This document shows positions 12,233 through 19,459 of a stretch of 22,998 bases of DNA, piece after piece. The stretch lies in assembly GCA_900541875.1 (NCBI GenBank), contig UQLF01000025.1:1-22998 (forward strand). The letters run 5' to 3'. Under the pieces are notes generated by a model, which saw only the letters and a list, made by a program, of their open reading frames with translations, made no database searches and was not told the origin of the DNA. The translations under genes and the position numbers were made by a program. The stretch is from an uncultured Collinsella sp. Lineage in GTDB: Bacteria > Actinomycetota > Coriobacteriia > Coriobacteriales > Coriobacteriaceae. Each line of letters starts with the position of its first letter. Positions within the stretch are counted from its first letter, which is position 1.

Positions 12233-13318
12233 TTACAGTGCGAAGGCGTCGACGTCGCCCCAGTGGCGGCGCAGCGTGATGGCGGCAGCGGGCTCGGTAT
12301 TGTCAAAGACGACCGACCATTGCGTATTGCTGGTGATGTCTTCCGGATTGGGCTCTTGGGCTGCGGCGCGTAGGGCCTTCCAAGCGACTGCCTCGTCCTG
12401 GGCACCGACATGGGCGTCAAGGACATCGGCGATTGCGATGGCGCGCTCTTTACCATGGCCCAGCTCGCCATTCTTTTGGTTGGGCAGCACTTCGTCGCCA
12501 TAGCAGGCGTAGAAGTTCGTAACCTGGCGTACAGGAGCCGCTTTGAAAGCGCGGTCCGGATCGCGCGGATCCCACTCTACTACGCGCGCGTCGCCGGCGG
12601 CGTCGTTGATAAAGAAGTGGTAATCGCGTCCTGCCATGGCGTGCATGTCGTAGGCGGAAAGCAGGTCGACGGCCTCTTGCGTGGTGGTGGCACGGTCGAG
12701 CACCAGACGGATGGCGAGCGAGGTATTGATGACGGGGCGTTGCGTGTCCTGGTCACAGGGCTTGGAATCCAGGGTGAGTACGGCAATGGACACGCCGCAT
12801 TCGTTAATACCGTCGAGCTGGCCAAACGGGCCCATGAGTGCGGCGGCGCGTCCGGCGACGGAGTCAAGCGGAGTGTTATCGCCCAGGTTGTTAAGGGCGG
12901 CAAACCCGATGGAGGCATAGCCGTCGCGTGGGTGATTGCGCACCAGCAGCGCCGAGGTGTCGTCCTTAAAGTCGTAATTGCGACCGGTGCGCACGCGGCC
13001 TTCGGCATCTACGGCGACAAAAGCGCTGCAGGCAAACTGGGGCGCCTGGACATGTACCGGCACACCGGGCAGCACCTGCGCCACCACGGCATCGATGTAG
13101 GCCTGGTCGTCGCGCACGCCAGCGGCGATGATGCGATCAAGATCGTAGTCGTAGGCGATGTCGATTGCGTACAGGTCATAGCTATCCGCGTAGCCGGTCA
13201 AGCGTTTGAGCGACGCGGCGGACTTGATTTGCTTGTGATAAACGATACCGGTGGCAGCGGCAAGGCCGACGGCGACTCCCGCGACACCGCGGGCGATGGC
13301 AATGTTACGTGGCTTCAT
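12233..13318 (-). CDS. Ntn amide hydrolase, choloylglycine hydrolase-like, with N-terminal membrane segment
   Basis: A 361-aa member of the linear amide C-N hydrolase superfamily (bile salt hydrolase, penicillin V acylase, acid ceramidase-like). The catalytic set can be placed. Cys97 in FACSAF is followed at +16 by Arg113 and at +19 by Asp116 in GRNYDF, exactly the Cys2-Arg18-Asp21 spacing of bile salt hydrolases. Asn172 (INECG), Asn268 (VTNFY) and Arg292 fit the remaining conserved positions. A hydrophobic stretch at 7-27 suggests a signal anchor, so the enzyme is probably outside the membrane. The Cys is 97 residues in, so the ~96-residue N-terminal part would have to be removed if the usual N-terminal nucleophile chemistry applies. 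AGGAG lies 6 nt before the ATG. The substrate (bile salts, N-acyl amines or penicillin-like amides) cannot be told from sequence alone. Confidence 0.85.
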   Translation of the reverse strand: MKPRNIAIARGVAGVAVGLAAATGIVYHKQIKSAASLKRLTGYADSYDLYAIDIAYDYDLDRIIAAGVRDDQAYIDAVVAQVLPGVPVHVQAPQFACSAFVAVDAEGRVRTGRNYDFKDDTSALLVRNHPRDGYASIGFAALNNLGDNTPLDSVAGRAAALMGPFGQLDGINECGVSIAVLTLDSKPCDQDTQRPVINTSLAIRLVLDRATTTQEAVDLLSAYDMHAMAGRDYHFFINDAAGDARVVEWDPRDPDRAFKAAPVRQVTNFYACYGDEVLPNQKNGELGHGKERAIAIADVLDAHVGAQDEAVAWKALRAAAQEPNPEDITSNTQWSVVFDNTEPAAAITLRRHWGDVDAFAL

Positions 13319-13479
13319 GACGGCTCCTCTCGTCCTGTTAGCGTAATTGTCGCAAAAGGTGCACGGGCATGATGGCTCAACTTGGCGAGCGGCGCGGGAT
13401 TAAACACGGAATGAAGAGTGCGGCGCTGGCGCGGCGGGGTATGCTGGAAGGGACCATCAACCCAGCGAAAGGGGAGAGC

Positions 13480-14865
13480 ATGACGGATCAGGAAACGCCC
13501 GAGCGCGCGCATGTGACGGCCGATGATATCGAGGCCGCCAACGACCTTATCGACTTTATCGAGGCATGCCCCAGCATGTTCCATACGGCGGCGACCATTA
13601 TGGCCGAGCTCGACGAGGCGGGCTTTACCTACCTGCCCGAGAACGCGGCGTGGGACATCGAGCCGGGCGGACGTTATTGCACGCAGCGCAATACCTCGAG
13701 CGTTGTTGCCTTTAAGGTGGGCGAGGACCTGGCTGCTACGTGGGGCGAGGACGGCGTTGCCGGTGACTATCATTTTCAACTGACGGCGTCGCACAGCGAT
13801 TCGCCTACGTTTAAGGTCAAGGCCGTGCCCGAGCTCGACGGCGCAGGCGAGACACTGCGCCTGAACACCGAGGCTTACGGCGGCATGATCGATTACACCT
13901 GGTTCGACCGCCCGCTGGCGCTCGCGGGCCGCGTGTTGGTGCGCGAGGGTGACCGTATTGAGAGCCGCCTGCTTGCCACCGAGCGCGAGGTTGCTATCAT
14001 TCCGAGCCTTGCCATCCATATGAATCGTGGCGTTAACGAGGGCTTTGCACCCAACCGCGCTGTCGACCTGTGCCCGCTCATCAGCGCCGGTGAGCTTAAG
14101 CAGGGTGACTTTGACGCCCTGATCGCCGACGAGCTGGATGTTGAGCCCGAGCAAATTCTGGGCCGCGATCTGTTCCTGGTCAACCGCCAGGATGCGCGCA
14201 TTTGGGGCTGGGCCGACGAGTTTATCTCGACGCCCAAGCTCGACGACCTGGCCTGCGCCTACACCTCGCTACAGGCATTTTTGGGCGCCGAAAATGCGCA
14301 CGACGTCTCGGTCTTCTGCTGCTTCGATAACGAGGAGGTTGGCTCCGAGACCAAGCAGGGCGCTATGTCGACGTTCTTGGCCGATGCGCTGCGCCGTATC
14401 AACGGATCGCTGGGCTTTGACGACGAGTCGTATCATCGCGCCCTTGCCGCCTCGATGCTTGTAAGCTGCGACAATGCACATGCCGTGCATCCCAACCACG
14501 CCGAGAAGTGCGATGCCCGCAACCAGGTTGCGCTCAACGGCGGCATCGTTATCAAGGAAGCTGCCAACCAGCACTACTGCACCGATGCCTTTAGCCGCGC
14601 GGTGTTCCAGGCCATCTGCGACGACGCCGACGTGCCCACGCAGGCCTTCGCCAACAAGAGCGATATGGCGGGTGGCTCCACGCTCGGCAACCTGTCGAAC
14701 ATGCAGGCGAGCATGCATGCCGTGGACGTGGGCCTGCCGCAGCTTGCCATGCATTCGAGCTACGAGACCGGCGGCGTACGCGACGTGATGTACGCCATCC
14801 GCGCCCTCACCGCTTTCTACGAGCGAAACCTAACCATCAACGGCGCCGAAAGCGTGGAGCTCTAA
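13480..14865 (+). CDS. M18 family aminopeptidase
   Basis: A cytosolic dinuclear zinc aminopeptidase of the aspartyl/aminopeptidase I family, removing N-terminal (often acidic) residues from peptides. Metal and catalytic residues are visible: His105 in TASHSDSP, Asp255/256 in LDDLA, Glu285-Glu286 in DNEEVGS, Asp331 in SCDNAHAVHPNH and His425 in LAMHSSYE. At 461 aa the length is close to the family norm. I placed the start at the ATG at 13480, which has AAAGGGGAG just upstream. An upstream in-frame ATG at 13369 would add 37 residues without family similarity and would use up the divergent promoter region shared with the amide hydrolase. Confidence 0.95.
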   Translation: MTDQETPERAHVTADDIEAANDLIDFIEACPSMFHTAATIMAELDEAGFTYLPENAAWDIEPGGRYCTQRNTSSVVAFKVGEDLAATWGEDGVAGDYHFQLTASHSDSPTFKVKAVPELDGAGETLRLNTEAYGGMIDYTWFDRPLALAGRVLVREGDRIESRLLATEREVAIIPSLAIHMNRGVNEGFAPNRAVDLCPLISAGELKQGDFDALIADELDVEPEQILGRDLFLVNRQDARIWGWADEFISTPKLDDLACAYTSLQAFLGAENAHDVSVFCCFDNEEVGSETKQGAMSTFLADALRRINGSLGFDDESYHRALAASMLVSCDNAHAVHPNHAEKCDARNQVALNGGIVIKEAANQHYCTDAFSRAVFQAICDDADVPTQAFANKSDMAGGSTLGNLSNMQASMHAVDVGLPQLAMHSSYETGGVRDVMYAIRALTAFYERNLTINGAESVEL

Positions 14866-15048
14866 ATGCGAGCCGAAGAAATGAAGGCCGAGGGCAGGTC
14901 TCAACTAATCGATCAGGGGTCGAAGCTGTTCGCCACCGCTTGCCATGAATCGGGAATCGACGTGTCCAACGCGTGGCCAGCGAGCGATGAAGAACTCAAA
15001 CGTAGCGCCTATTCGGACCATTATGGTAAGGAGATGGACTGGCTCTAA
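14866..15048 (+). CDS. 60-residue hypothetical protein
   Basis: A small acidic protein (MRAEEMKAEGRSQLIDQG..., ending HYGKEMDWL) whose ATG follows the aminopeptidase stop directly. GGAG at 14856-14859 is well placed for re-initiation, and an alternative start ATG lies at 14881. It is soluble and has no recognisable motif; I do not recognise the family. It could be a genuine small partner translated from the aminopeptidase mRNA. Given its length and G/C content, it could also be an open frame without function. Confidence 0.45.
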   Translation: MRAEEMKAEGRSQLIDQGSKLFATACHESGIDVSNAWPASDEELKRSAYSDHYGKEMDWL

Positions 15049-15124
15049 TAGGCGAAACGTCGAAAACGCCAAATGAATGCCTGATATCACTTTGACAAAA
15101 GTATCGCAGGCAAAACCAACGTAA

Positions 15125-15155
15125 TGGTGCAAGCTAACCTGACCCCATTGCACCA
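15125..15155. other. short hairpin TGGTGCAA/TTGCACCA
   Basis: A perfect 8-bp stem (15125-15132 with 15148-15155) around a 15-nt loop, followed by AAAAAGGG. The CCAAAAAGGG junction also occurs in the R repeats. There is no T-run on the plus strand. Confidence 0.4.
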
Positions 15156-15193
15156 AAAAGGGAGAATGCCGCAGGTCGGACAAAAGTCAGCGA

Positions 15194-15291
15194 GAGCCCG
15201 CCAGAGCGAGCAAGGTGACGTGAAAGAGGAGGGCATAGGCCTTTTGGCCATGCCCGACGATTGAACGTCAGATTGCCGCTCTGGCGGGCTC
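15194..15291. other. nested three-stem element in convergent intergenic region
   Basis: The outer stem GAGCCCGCCAGAGCG (15194-15208) pairs perfectly with 15277-15291 over 15 bp. A middle stem pairs TGACGT (15216-15221) with ACGTCA (15265-15270). The inner hairpin pairs GGGCAT-A-GGCC with GGCC-ATGCCC (15231-15255) around a TTTT loop. All three stems are co-axial and non-overlapping, so the whole ~98 nt can fold as one rod. It lies between the convergent aminopeptidase unit and dehydrogenase gene. The function is unknown. Confidence 0.65.
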
Positions 15292-15304
15292 GCAGCGTCG
15301 AGTA

Positions 15305-15332
15305 GTTCCGGCGTTTGGAAAAACGCCGGAAC
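15305..15332 (-). terminator. GC-rich hairpin just after the dehydrogenase stop
   Basis: GTTCCGGCGTTT (15305-15316) pairs perfectly with AAACGCCGGAAC (15321-15332) over 12 bp around a GGAA tetraloop (TTCC on the minus strand). It begins 2 nt past the minus-strand stop codon. The position suggests a terminator or 3' stabiliser, but no U-tract follows on either strand. Confidence 0.5.
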
Positions 15333-15334
15333 AA

Positions 15335-16270
15335 TCAGTGTTCGATCCAGCAGCGAAGCGTTTCGCCCGCCTGCAGGTGACGCAGGTTCTCCGCGGCGAT
15401 GTCGACCACATTGTTGAGCGTGGCGGCCAGGTGGAACCAGCCCGAGACGTGCGGTGTGATGAGCATGTTGGGCGCATCCCACAGGGGGCTTGTCTCGGGC
15501 AGCGGCTCGGGGTCGGTGACGTCGACCGCGGCGCCGGCAAGGTGTCCGGACTCAAGAGCGGCAACCAGATCGTCGGCAACAACAAGGTCGCCGCGACCGC
15601 CGTTGGCAAAGAAAGCGCCCGGCTTCATCGCGGCAAAGAACTCGGCATTCGCCAGACCGCGGGTCTCGGGCGTGCTGGGCATAAAGGACGCGACAACGTC
15701 TGCCTCGGCCAGGCGCTCGGGCAGGGCATCCATGCCGTCCATGTCCTCAAACACAATGGGGTAGACGAGCGGATGGCGCTTGATGCCGCGGACGTGTGCA
15801 CCCATGCTGCGGCAGAGCGTGGCAAAGTGGCCGCCGATATCGCCCGCGCCCAGCACCAGCACGTTGGCGTTTTTGAGCGAGGTGACCGGGCCCAAGTCCT
15901 CCCAGCGATGCTCGCGCTGCAGGTCCTGGTAGCCGGGCAGGCGCTTCATCATAGACAGCACCATGGCAAACATGTGCTCACTTACGGCCTGGCCGTAGGC
16001 GCCCACCGAGCAAGACAGTTTGGCGTCGGCCGGCACGGTGCCGGCGGCCAAGTAATCGTCATAGCCGGCAGTCTGCAATTGCAACAGCTGGAGATGTTCG
16101 CATGCCGTGAGCATGTCGGGGCCGATGTTGCCCAGGATCACGTCGGCATCGGCGACCTGCTCGCGCGTGGCGGCGTCGGAGCTCGTGTAGATAAAGTCCT
16201 CGCCCGGAGCGCTCGACTCAAGAATTGCGCGATGACGGTCGTTGACGGGCAGCAAAACCAGGATGTTCAC
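15335..16270 (-). CDS. D-isomer-specific 2-hydroxyacid dehydrogenase
   Basis: A 311-aa NAD(P)-dependent enzyme reducing 2-keto acids or oxidising D-2-hydroxyacids. The Rossmann motif GAGDIGG is at 141-147, preceded by a hydrophobic strand (ANVLVL). The catalytic triad is Arg226 in NGGRGDLV, Glu255 in DPEPLPE and His274 in TPHVSG. Length and domain order are standard. The GTG start has AGAGGA 7 nt upstream. The substrate (phosphoglycerate, glyoxylate/hydroxypyruvate, lactate) is not determined. The lack of a C-terminal ACT domain argues against a long-form SerA. The methionine aminopeptidase gene lies upstream on the same strand, with repeat R3 between them. Confidence 0.92.
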   Translation of the reverse strand: MNILVLLPVNDRHRAILESSAPGEDFIYTSSDAATREQVADADVILGNIGPDMLTACEHLQLLQLQTAGYDDYLAAGTVPADAKLSCSVGAYGQAVSEHMFAMVLSMMKRLPGYQDLQREHRWEDLGPVTSLKNANVLVLGAGDIGGHFATLCRSMGAHVRGIKRHPLVYPIVFEDMDGMDALPERLAEADVVASFMPSTPETRGLANAEFFAAMKPGAFFANGGRGDLVVADDLVAALESGHLAGAAVDVTDPEPLPETSPLWDAPNMLITPHVSGWFHLAATLNNVVDIAAENLRHLQAGETLRCWIEH

Positions 16271-16290
16271 AAGCAGTCCTCTCCGCTCGA

Positions 16291-16329
16291 CCTGTCAAAA
16301 AGGGACAGGTTTATTTTGGCAGGTTTTAT
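16291..16329 (+). repeat. dispersed repeat R3
   Basis: Identical to R1 (3506-3544) except for CCTGTC in place of CCTGCC. In this copy CCTGTC is perfectly complementary to the internal GACAGG and, with one G-U pair, to the terminal GGCAGG. Two mutually exclusive hairpins are thus possible. It lies 21 nt upstream of the dehydrogenase start, in the orientation opposite to that gene. Confidence 0.8.
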
Positions 16330-16400
16330 CAGGCAAAACGTTCAAATAAAAACGCCGGATGCAAGACGAGCATGCCCGTCAGCATCCGGCGCATCCACGG

Positions 16401-17288
16401 CTACCAGCTCAGCAGCTCGTAGCCGTCCTCGGTCACCACGAGCTGTACCTCGCACTGGGCCGAATCGCTGCCGTCCTTGGTGCGCACGCACCAACCGTCA
16501 CCCTTGCTAATCTTGATGTCGGGCGCTCCGGCATTGACCATGGGCTCAATGGTAAAGACCATGCCCGGAGCCATGATGGTGTCCACATCGGGCGCCTCGG
16601 TGGTAAAGCCCACAAACGGGTCCTCGTGGAACTCCTTACCGATGCCGTGTCCGCCGTACTCGCGCACCACGCTAAAGCCGGCATCCTCGACCGTCTTTTG
16701 CACGGCCTCGGCCATCACGGACAGTGGCAGCCATGGCTTGACGGCTGCCAGACCCGCCTCCACGCTGGCGCGGGTGACCTCGACCAGGCGCTGGCGCTCG
16801 GCAGAGACCTCGCCGATGCAGAACATGCGGCTCGAGTCGCTAAAGTAGCCGTCCAAAATCGTGGAGCAGTCCACGTTGATGATGTCGCCCTCGTGCAGCA
16901 CGTCCGTATCGCAGGGGATACCGTGACAGACCACATCGTTGATCGAGGTGCATACGCTCTTGGGGTAGCCTTCGTAGTTGAGGTCGGCCGGCGTACCACC
17001 GTGCTCGACGGTGTAGTCGTAGATCATCTGGTCGATCTGGTTGGTGGTCATGCCCGCGGCGATGTGCTCGCCTACGTAGTCGAGCACGCCCACATTGATG
17101 GCGGCCGAGCGTTTGATGCCCTCGATGTCGGCGGGCGTCTTGTAGAGCGTGCGGGGCAGAACCTCCCAGCCCTCCTCCCACAGGCGCTCGAGGCGCTCGT
17201 CGAAGGCGCTGTGACATTTCTTATATTTTTTGCCGCTGCCGCACCAGCAAGCGTCGTTGCGGCCGGGCACGGGTCCTTTGTCATACAT
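16401..17288 (-). CDS. map: type I methionine aminopeptidase with N-terminal SEC-C zinc motif
   Basis: Removes the initiator methionine from new proteins at the ribosome. The N-terminal SEC-C motif CWCGSGKKYKKCH has Cys14, Cys16, Cys25 and His26, as in the long-form bacterial enzymes thought to use it for ribosome docking. The catalytic domain has His122 (CHGIP), metal ligands Asp140 and Asp151 (NVDCSTILDGYFSDSS), His214 (GGHGIGKEFHE), Glu248 (FTIEPMV) and Glu280 (AQCEVQLVV, usually AQFEHT). At 295 aa it matches the SEC-C-bearing class. AAAGGAAG precedes the ATG by 5-7 nt. Hairpin H3 lies in its upstream region. Confidence 0.96.
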   Translation of the reverse strand: MYDKGPVPGRNDACWCGSGKKYKKCHSAFDERLERLWEEGWEVLPRTLYKTPADIEGIKRSAAINVGVLDYVGEHIAAGMTTNQIDQMIYDYTVEHGGTPADLNYEGYPKSVCTSINDVVCHGIPCDTDVLHEGDIINVDCSTILDGYFSDSSRMFCIGEVSAERQRLVEVTRASVEAGLAAVKPWLPLSVMAEAVQKTVEDAGFSVVREYGGHGIGKEFHEDPFVGFTTEAPDVDTIMAPGMVFTIEPMVNAGAPDIKISKGDGWCVRTKDGSDSAQCEVQLVVTEDGYELLSW

Positions 17289-17340
17289 GGCTAACTTCCT
17301 TTCATCCGCAGCTAGTATAGCCCACCCACGCGTCCATAAA

Positions 17341-17407
17341 AGTTGCGGTGATATAGTTCCGATTTAAGCGGTTTAACAGCATAAATAGGAACTATATCAC
17401 CGCAACT
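17341..17407. repeat. hairpin element H3 (AGTTGCGGTG family)
   Basis: The 26-nt arms 17341-17366 and 17382-17407 match at 25 of 26 positions with a 15-nt loop. The outer AGTTGCGGTGATATAG is identical to H2 and the inner TTCC-ATTTA half is its own. It is located between the radical SAM gene (upstream, minus strand) and map. No U-tract follows. Confidence 0.85.
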
Positions 17408-17448
17408 GATGGAGCGGGATGGCGGGCACTAGCTGCTGCGTGGTTTTG

Positions 17449-18225
17449 CTAGTAGCTCACCTGGCAGGGGATGCCGAGGGCGCGCACGCGTGCGGCGATC
17501 GTGTCGAGCACCTCGGGCGCCGCTTTGGCAAGGCCGGCGACCGGTGTCTCGCGAGCCACCGTGTAGATGGTCGCCTCCTGCGGGCGAATGCGCTCGAGCG
17601 CCGCGAGCCAAGGGCCGACGTACTCCTCGCCGGTGTTATCGAGAGACTTGCCCAGATACTCACCGGTCAAAAAGATCGTCTGGATAATAACGTGACCGTC
17701 AAAGCTTGCGAACGTCTCAATCTGGTGCTCGACGTCGTAGGGGCCAACGGGCTGGTCGAGCAGCTGGATAAACGCCGAGTCGGCGGTATCGAGCTTAAGA
17801 ATGTTGTCGTCGACCATCATGAGCGCGTCGTGCACCTCGGGGCGGTCGGCGCGCGTACCGTTGGAGAGCACGGCGATCTTGGAGTCTGGGGCAAGCTCGT
17901 CGCGCAGCGCGACGGCGCCGGCGATGGCCTGCGGAAACTCCGGTGCGGCGGTGGGTTCGCCGTTGCCTGCGAAGGTGATCACATCGGGGAGCTCGCCCTC
18001 GGCTGTCATCTCGCGCAGCTTTGCCTCGAGCGCGTCGAGTACCACGGCAGCTGTGTTGTGCGGCTCATGGCAGGGGCGCTCGGCATTGAGGCCGTTTTCG
18101 CAGTAAATGCAGTCGAACGTGCAGATTTTGCCGCTGGCCGGCATCATGTTGACGCCGAGCGAGAGGCCAAGGCGACGGCTGCGAACGGGCCCAAAGATGG
18201 GGCTGGCATTCAAAAACGTAGACAT
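17449..18225 (-). CDS. radical SAM protein (COG0731-like)
   Basis: A 258-aa enzyme that uses a 4Fe-4S cluster to cleave S-adenosylmethionine. The cluster motif is C35-x3-C39-x2-C42 in KICTFDCIYCE. The SAM-binding GGE-like region reads FAGNGEPT. The N-terminal FLNASPIFGPVRSRRLGLSLG is typical of short radical SAM proteins related to COG0731. The reaction is unknown; relatives are often annotated only as Fe-S oxidoreductases. I chose the ATG at 18225: GAGGAG (18235-18240) is 9 nt away, against only 3 nt for the ATG at 18231. The frame remains open far upstream (to 18819), but that part is antisense to the next gene's region and has no family similarity. Confidence 0.88.
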   Translation of the reverse strand: MSTFLNASPIFGPVRSRRLGLSLGVNMMPASGKICTFDCIYCENGLNAERPCHEPHNTAAVVLDALEAKLREMTAEGELPDVITFAGNGEPTAAPEFPQAIAGAVALRDELAPDSKIAVLSNGTRADRPEVHDALMMVDDNILKLDTADSAFIQLLDQPVGPYDVEHQIETFASFDGHVIIQTIFLTGEYLGKSLDNTGEEYVGPWLAALERIRPQEATIYTVARETPVAGLAKAAPEVLDTIAARVRALGIPCQVSY

Positions 18226-18361
18226 AGGCATATGCTCCTCAAGACAATTGTGCCTAAGCATAGCATCGGCTCCAAAGCAGGGTGCGGGCTCTTGCTTTAC
18301 AAGTTTCGTTTTTTCACGTCGCTCATTATGCCGTGTCATGAAAAGCCTCGGGTCGGGTAAA

Positions 18362-18375
18362 GTTAATCTGTTAAC
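18362..18375. promoter_or_regulatory. possible operator GTTAA-N4-TTAAC
   Basis: A 14-bp palindrome in the divergent region between the radical SAM gene and the alpha/beta hydrolase. The arms are only 5 bp, so chance is possible. Confidence 0.25.
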
Positions 18376-18450
18376 AAGGTGTAAGGCAATGCGGGTCCAT
18401 CCAACCGCACTGACGTGCAACTGGATGAGCATTGATGATGGGGGCACAAC

Positions 18451-19248
18451 ATGGATTTTACGGTCGAGAATGCGGGCACCACGATTGCCTGTCGCGAATA
18501 TGCCGGCCCGGATGTGTCGCCTGATACTCCTGCCTTGGTGTGCGTGCACGGCGCTTGTGTCGACGGCACATTTTTTGACGGTATCGCTTGTGAGCTCAGT
18601 CGCAACTACCGCGTAATTGCCTACGACCGCCGCGGCTGCGGTGACAGCAGCGATGCGGCAGACGACAGCTATGATCTTGCCGCTCAGGCCGCCGACCTGC
18701 AAGCCGTGATCGAACACGTTGGCGCTCCGGCAAATGTGCTTGCGCATAGCGCCGGTACGTTGGTGGCGCTGGAGCTTCTTCGTACTGAACCCCATCTCGT
18801 CGCCCGTGCGATTCTGCATGAGCCGGCTGTGTCGGCCGAAGGCGTCGGTATGGGCGCATCTCCGGTTTTGCTCGATATGATTGCGGCTGGAAAGGTTTCA
18901 AGGGCGCTCCGGCTTTTCTTGGTAGCCCTCGGCGACTTGGACCCCGAGGCTCCCGGGACGACCGAAGCGGAAACCAAACATGCCCTGCGCAATGGTCGTT
19001 GCTTTATGGCCAATGAATACGGAACGAATATGACATATGCTCCCGACTGGGAGCGCGCCCGCGCGTCAAAGGCGGTGTCGGCCGTGTTTTTGGGCGAGCT
19101 TTCGGTCGATACGCCTCGCGAGGCGGGAACGAGGATAGCGGCTGAGCTTTTGGACTGTCCACTCGTAATGGTTCCCGGCGCGCACAACGGCCTGCGCGAT
19201 CGCCCGGCAGCGGCTGCCCAGACTGTCCGTGGCATCCTGGGGCTCTAG
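18451..19248 (+). CDS. alpha/beta hydrolase
   Basis: A 265-aa serine hydrolase-fold protein of the esterase/haloperoxidase-like group. The oxyanion-hole motif VHGAC is at 32-36. The nucleophile elbow is AHSAG with Ser100, where the first Gly of GxSxG is Ala. The acid is likely Asp220 near ELSVD, and the base is His245 in PGAHNG. The segment YDRRGCGDSS (58-67) is characteristic. There is no signal peptide, so it is probably cytosolic. The start has only a weak G-rich ribosome site. The substrate is unknown. It has its own promoter region, divergent from the radical SAM gene. Confidence 0.9.
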   Translation: MDFTVENAGTTIACREYAGPDVSPDTPALVCVHGACVDGTFFDGIACELSRNYRVIAYDRRGCGDSSDAADDSYDLAAQAADLQAVIEHVGAPANVLAHSAGTLVALELLRTEPHLVARAILHEPAVSAEGVGMGASPVLLDMIAAGKVSRALRLFLVALGDLDPEAPGTTEAETKHALRNGRCFMANEYGTNMTYAPDWERARASKAVSAVFLGELSVDTPREAGTRIAAELLDCPLVMVPGAHNGLRDRPAAAAQTVRGILGL

Positions 19249-19459
19249 CAGCTGCAAAAAACAAAACAGGCTTCACCCGCAACCGTTTCGGCCGTGTTAA
19301 CAAACGTGCTCAAAACCTCACGTCTGCGGCTTCAATCGCGCCGTCTGCCAACTCATAAAAATGTAACAGCATTCACGTGCTTACCTGCATCGACAAGGTG
19401 CTACTCTGGTACCGTTTGGAACCCACCGCTACCATGCGAACCTATCGAAAGGGCCCCAT

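Noticed and set aside
12410..13372. 320-aa plus-strand open frame
   Set aside because: Antisense shadow of the amide hydrolase; no motif and no ribosome site.
13369..13479. Upstream start for the M18 aminopeptidase
   Set aside because: The extra 37 residues are Arg/Gly-rich, unlike the family N-terminus. AAAGGGGAG supports the ATG at 13480.
15338..17294. Two long plus-strand open frames (390 and 311 aa)
   Set aside because: Antisense to the dehydrogenase and methionine aminopeptidase, both complete with catalytic residues.
18226..18819. N-terminal extension of the radical SAM gene to 18819
   Set aside because: The extension is antisense to the alpha/beta hydrolase and its promoter and has no family similarity. 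A strong ribosome site supports the internal start at 18225.
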